From contig JAPOQV010000175.1 in NCBI GenBank assembly GCA_026710565.1, positions 1 to 8,866 on the forward strand: a stretch of DNA of 8,866 nucleotides, written 5' to 3'. Origin of the DNA: Spirochaetaceae bacterium (lineage in GTDB: Bacteria > Spirochaetota > Spirochaetia > SZUA-6 > Bin103). The notes beneath the pieces are model-generated. The model was given only the letters and a program-made list of their open reading frames with translations. It did no database searches and was not told where the DNA came from. Shown piece by piece: positions 5,632 through 8,866 of the stretch. The position numbers were made by a program, and so were the translations under genes. Position 1 is the stretch's first letter. Every line of letters begins with the position of its first letter.

Positions 5632-8600
5632 CGTGAGGACGTGTCCGAAGACCAGGTTGGACTTCATCGTGACCTCGTCCTCGGAGTACGACTCGGGCAG
5701 CCCCGTTTCGTCGCTGTAGAGAAAATCGAGGATGGTCTGTTTCACCTGATCGCGCGTCGCCTGCTTCTTGTCCCAATCGCGGATGCGGGCCAGTTCCTCC
5801 CGCAGTCTTGCATAGAGGTCGGCTGCGACCTGCTTGATGCGCTTGATGTCTGACGGTGTCAGCTCTTCCTTCTTGAGCAGGTCGAACAGGGCCAGCGTGG
5901 GCTGGTCGAGGCCCTCACGGAGGGCGCGCGCCTGCTCATCGTCGAGATCCGCGACGAACTTCAGCAGCGCCTCGAAGGTCCTCTCGATCGTAACGCGGTC
6001 CTTTTCCCGATTGTAGTCGGCGACCAGTCTCTCGTAGTGTTGCTGGAAGTCGGTGCGTAGTGGGTTCTGGGCCAGCATCCGCGCAAGACGTTTCTCGATG
6101 GCGTCCTTGAGATTCTGCACCTGCGTGTTCTGCGTCGTGCTGCGGGCGAACTCCTGACGCAGGCGCTCGAAGTCGATCGTCGAGATGTCATATGGCTGTA
6201 TGTCCCGGATCTGCTCCGCGCCAGCGGGGCTGATGCTCTCGCCGACCACGTCGTGCAGGTCCAGGATGATCTGGGAGATGTCGGCGTTGTCCCGATCCTG
6301 CTGAAGGCTCTTGTAGACGATGTTGATCGCGTCACAGGCGCTTCGGTGAACGTGGACCTCCTTCACGGTCAGGCAGGCCCTGAACTGCCTGAACACGGTA
6401 CGGGCGATGATCTCGAAGCGTTTTCGCCTCTCGTCATTCTCATTGACCACCTCCTTGGCGGCGGCGATGGCCGCGTTCCGCTCGAAGCCGCTCTTTTCGG
6501 TGATCTCCTCCAGCCGAAACCCCTTCGAGGCCAGAAACGCGCGTACCGCTTCAATGGACTCGGCCAGTTCGTCGAGCAACTCCTCGTGGGGCCTGGCGGG
6601 AGGATCCGAATCGCCCCGGTCTTCCATTCCCGTGTGCCCGGCGAAGATGGCGAGGGCGCTTCGGAGGTTCCTGAGGATGCCGCAGTAGTCCACGACGAGG
6701 CCGTTGTTCTTGCCTTCGTGGACGCGGTTCGCCCGCGCGATGGCCTGCATCAGCGTGTGCGCCTTGAGCGGCTTGTCGAGATAGAGGGTGGCGAGGCTCT
6801 TGACGTCGAACCCGGTGAGCCACATCGCATAGACGATGGCGACCCGGAACGGGTGGCCGTCCTTCTTGAAGGCGCTTTCCACGTCGATCCACTCGCCGTC
6901 GGCGGTCTCGAAACCCTCCTTGATCAGCCGGCGGTGCGGCTGAACGTCGAGACCCCAGTTGCGGAACTTGGCAACCTCGCCCTGTTCCTCGCTTACCACG
7001 ACGGCGATCTTCGTCTCCTTCATCCAGGCGAGCTGGCATTCCAGAGCCACACGCTCTTCACCGCCGGGCACGCGGGATAGCCTGCGTTCGAGTCGCCTGA
7101 CATGATCCTGCCAGTGTTTCTCGATCAGTCCGTGCATCCTGACGGCGGTGACCTTGTCGATGGCGATGAACATCGCCTTGCCGCTCTCCCAGGCCGTGGT
7201 GTAGTGCGCGACGAAGTCCCCGGCGATGGCGTCGAGGCGTTCGGGCGCGGTGATGATGTGGTATTCGCGCCTCAGTTCGCGTTCGAGGCGCTGCTCCACG
7301 TTGACGTCATCGGTCTGGAGATCGTCGAGCTTCTCCGCGATCCGCTCGTTGAGGTCGTCGGTGGCGACGCCGAGCTTCTCGCCGCGCGCATCGTAGTAGA
7401 GCGGCACCGTGGCGCCGTCCTCCACCGCCCGCTGGAACCCGTACCGGGAGACGTAGCCGCCGAACACGCGCCGGGTGACCTCGTCCTCCTTCATCAGCGG
7501 TGTGCCCGTGAATGCGATGTATAGGGCGTTGGGCAGGGCGTTGCGCTGATTGAGCGCCAGCCGGCCGTACTGGGTGCGGTGCGCCTCGTCCACGATGACG
7601 ATGATGTCGTCCCGCTCGGAGTAGGGCTCGCCGGGCACGACGTCCTGGTTGAACTCTTGAATCAGGGAGAAGACGTAGGCCTTGTGCTGGCCGAGCAACC
7701 GCTTGAGGTGCCGGCCGCTCCCGGCCCGTACCTCCTCCTGCTCGCCGACGACCCCGCAGCCGGCGTAGGTGCGGTAGATCTGATTGTCCAGGTCGTCGCG
7801 GTCGCACAGCACCAGGAAGGTGAAGTTGCCGCCGAGCTTGCGGTGCACCTTTCGGCTGAAGAACACCATGGAATAGGACTTCCCGGCCCCCTGCGTATGC
7901 CAGAAGACGCCGAGCCTGCCGCCCGCGCTCTGGCGTTCTTCCACGGCGCGCACCGCCCGGTTCACGCCGAGGTACTGCTGGTTCTGGGCGACCACCTTCA
8001 CGAGCTTCTCGCCGCTGTCGTCGAACAGGACGAAGTTCTCGAACAGGTCGAGGAAGTTCGCCTTGGTGCACACCCCCTTGAGCAGCGTCTCCATGTCCAC
8101 GACGCCGGGTTCGTCCTCGTCGAGTCGCTTCCACTCGCGGAAGTACTCGAAGGGCGCCGAGTAGCTGCCGATGCGGGCGTCCACGCCGTTGCCGAGCACC
8201 ACGAACGCATTGTGATGGAAGACATGAGGGATGGTGTCCTTGTAGTCGGCGAGGTTCTCGTCGTAGGCACGGCGGACGTTGCGGTGGATGTTCTTCAGCT
8301 CCACGAACAGGAGCGGGATGCCGTTGACGAAACCGATGAGGTCCGCGCGGCGGCGGTAGAGCGGCCCCTTGATCCGCAGCTCGCGCACCGCGAGGAAGTA
8401 GTTGTTCTCGGGATCGTCGAAGTCGAAGACGCGCAGGGTACGCGTCTCCATGCCACCGCGTGGGTCCCGATAGGTCACCTTCACCCCGTTGCGCAGGAGA
8501 TCGTACTTCTCCTGGTTGGTCTGCAACGTGGACTGGGCCGCAGTCACCTGGACAATTGCACGGATGGCGTTGTCGATGGCTTCGCCGGGCACGCCCGGGT

Positions 8601-8793
8601 TGAGCGAATCGAACGCCTGCCGAAGGTAGCGCGTCAGCACCACCTCTTCCTCGCTGGTCCGGCCCAGCGTCCCATCCGGTCCGAAGGTCTCCGAGTTGTG
8701 GGCGAATACCGAATGCCAGAATAGCCGCTCCTCAAGGTACTCGGCGGTGATCTGCTGGACGAGGGTGTCTTCGCTATATAGCGCCGGACTCAT
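5596..8793 (-). CDS. hsdR: Type I restriction-modification system endonuclease subunit HsdR
   Basis: This 1065-residue protein is the motor and nuclease subunit of a type I restriction enzyme. With HsdM and HsdS it translocates DNA and cuts far from the unmethylated recognition site. The N-terminal nuclease domain has the PD-(D/E)xK residues D151 (RADLIGF), E165 and K167 (LLFVELKN). The SF2 motor follows: motif I HTQGAGKS (299-306, K305), motif II VDEAHRTQYG (401-410), motif III FTGTPL (428-433), and motif VI QAIARANRVHEGKNNG (683-698). A helical C-terminal part (about 735-1055) should contact the methylase core. Length and motifs are normal and all catalytic residues are present. The last residues TQQQHGLALAAG look like an added tail. 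ATG 8793 is chosen because GGAG lies 5 nt upstream and the open frame beyond holds no ATG, GTG or TTG. Its lower GC in places may reflect acquisition by transfer. hsdM and hsdS are not in the window. Confidence 0.98.
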   Translation of the reverse strand: MSPALYSEDTLVQQITAEYLEERLFWHSVFAHNSETFGPDGTLGRTSEEEVVLTRYLRQAFDSLNPGVPGEAIDNAIRAIVQVTAAQSTLQTNQEKYDLLRNGVKVTYRDPRGGMETRTLRVFDFDDPENNYFLAVRELRIKGPLYRRRADLIGFVNGIPLLFVELKNIHRNVRRAYDENLADYKDTIPHVFHHNAFVVLGNGVDARIGSYSAPFEYFREWKRLDEDEPGVVDMETLLKGVCTKANFLDLFENFVLFDDSGEKLVKVVAQNQQYLGVNRAVRAVEERQSAGGRLGVFWHTQGAGKSYSMVFFSRKVHRKLGGNFTFLVLCDRDDLDNQIYRTYAGCGVVGEQEEVRAGSGRHLKRLLGQHKAYVFSLIQEFNQDVVPGEPYSERDDIIVIVDEAHRTQYGRLALNQRNALPNALYIAFTGTPLMKEDEVTRRVFGGYVSRYGFQRAVEDGATVPLYYDARGEKLGVATDDLNERIAEKLDDLQTDDVNVEQRLERELRREYHIITAPERLDAIAGDFVAHYTTAWESGKAMFIAIDKVTAVRMHGLIEKHWQDHVRRLERRLSRVPGGEERVALECQLAWMKETKIAVVVSEEQGEVAKFRNWGLDVQPHRRLIKEGFETADGEWIDVESAFKKDGHPFRVAIVYAMWLTGFDVKSLATLYLDKPLKAHTLMQAIARANRVHEGKNNGLVVDYCGILRNLRSALAIFAGHTGMEDRGDSDPPARPHEELLDELAESIEAVRAFLASKGFRLEEITEKSGFERNAAIAAAKEVVNENDERRKRFEIIARTVFRQFRACLTVKEVHVHRSACDAINIVYKSLQQDRDNADISQIILDLHDVVGESISPAGAEQIRDIQPYDISTIDFERLRQEFARSTTQNTQVQNLKDAIEKRLARMLAQNPLRTDFQQHYERLVADYNREKDRVTIERTFEALLKFVADLDDEQARALREGLDQPTLALFDLLKKEELTPSDIKRIKQVAADLYARLREELARIRDWDKKQATRDQVKQTILDFLYSDETGLPESYSEDEVTMKSNLVFGHVLTQQQHGLALAAG

Positions 8794-8866
8794 TGAGTCT
8801 CCGTCATCCGAAGCGGGCCCGTCCGGCGGTTTCGGCCATCCTGACCACCTAGGCAGCGACCGCCAA
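8794..8866 (-). other. Short region upstream of hsdR, perhaps the end of another operon gene
   Basis: These 73 bp are too short to assign. On the minus strand one frame is open from the edge and ends ...RMTETQ at a TGA that overlaps the hsdR ATG (AATGA), a typical operon junction. A second frame ends ...LAVAA with TAG at about 8851. The third is continuous with hsdR. Either of the first two could be the tail of an hsdS, hsdM or accessory gene. No promoter is evident, in keeping with hsdR being a distal operon gene. Confidence 0.35.
8799..8802 (-). promoter_or_regulatory. Ribosome binding site of hsdR
   Basis: The minus strand reads GGAG, then 5 nt, then ATG (8793-8791). It supports this start over the CTG codon further upstream in the same open frame. 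Confidence 0.7.

Noticed and set aside
7579..8724. A 381-codon plus-strand open frame antisense to hsdR
   Set aside because: It mirrors the nuclease and motor-coding region of hsdR and has no recognisable motif or ribosome binding site; all catalytic motifs of hsdR are read from the other strand.

Overview
The window is an 8.9-kb piece of a GC-rich bacterial chromosome. A hand count of single 60-base lines gives 80% GC at 1021-1080 but 60-63% at 5641-5700 and 6241-6300. No rRNA, tRNA or other taxonomic marker is present, so the organism cannot be named. Large FG-GAP repeat proteins and a circularly permuted ATP-grasp cluster fit many environmental high-GC lineages, and I do not commit to one.

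Layout, left to right. (1) 1-1973, minus strand: the first 657 residues of a long FG-GAP/VCBS-type beta-propeller protein whose 3' end lies beyond the left edge. (2) 1974-2009: a 36-bp divergent intergenic region with a TTGACA -35 box and a perfect 16-bp palindrome that fills the promoter spacer. (3) 2010-2797, plus strand: a ribbon-helix-helix antitoxin and a PIN-domain toxin, i.e. a VapBC-like toxin-antitoxin pair. (4) 2794-5571, plus strand: a circularly permuted ATP-grasp protein, a transglutaminase-like cysteine protein and an alpha-E protein. These three families recur together and have been predicted to make and process peptide or amide tags; their chemistry is not established. The alpha-E protein is only about half the usual length and ends in six glutamines. 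(5) 5596-8793, minus strand: a complete type I restriction subunit HsdR, convergent with the alpha-E gene across 24 bp. Its partners hsdM and hsdS would lie past the right edge, if present.

The five plus-strand genes form one tightly packed array: TGATG overlap between antitoxin and toxin, ATGA overlap between toxin and ATP-grasp, a 28-bp overlap between ATP-grasp and transglutaminase, then a 16-bp gap to alpha-E with a good ribosome binding site. The only clear promoter lies in front of the antitoxin, so the amidoligase-type genes may be transcribed from, and controlled by, the toxin-antitoxin operator. That coupling, beside a type I restriction gene and with a shortened alpha-E partner, is the most unusual thing here. 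The individual families are all known; the arrangement is the candidate novelty.
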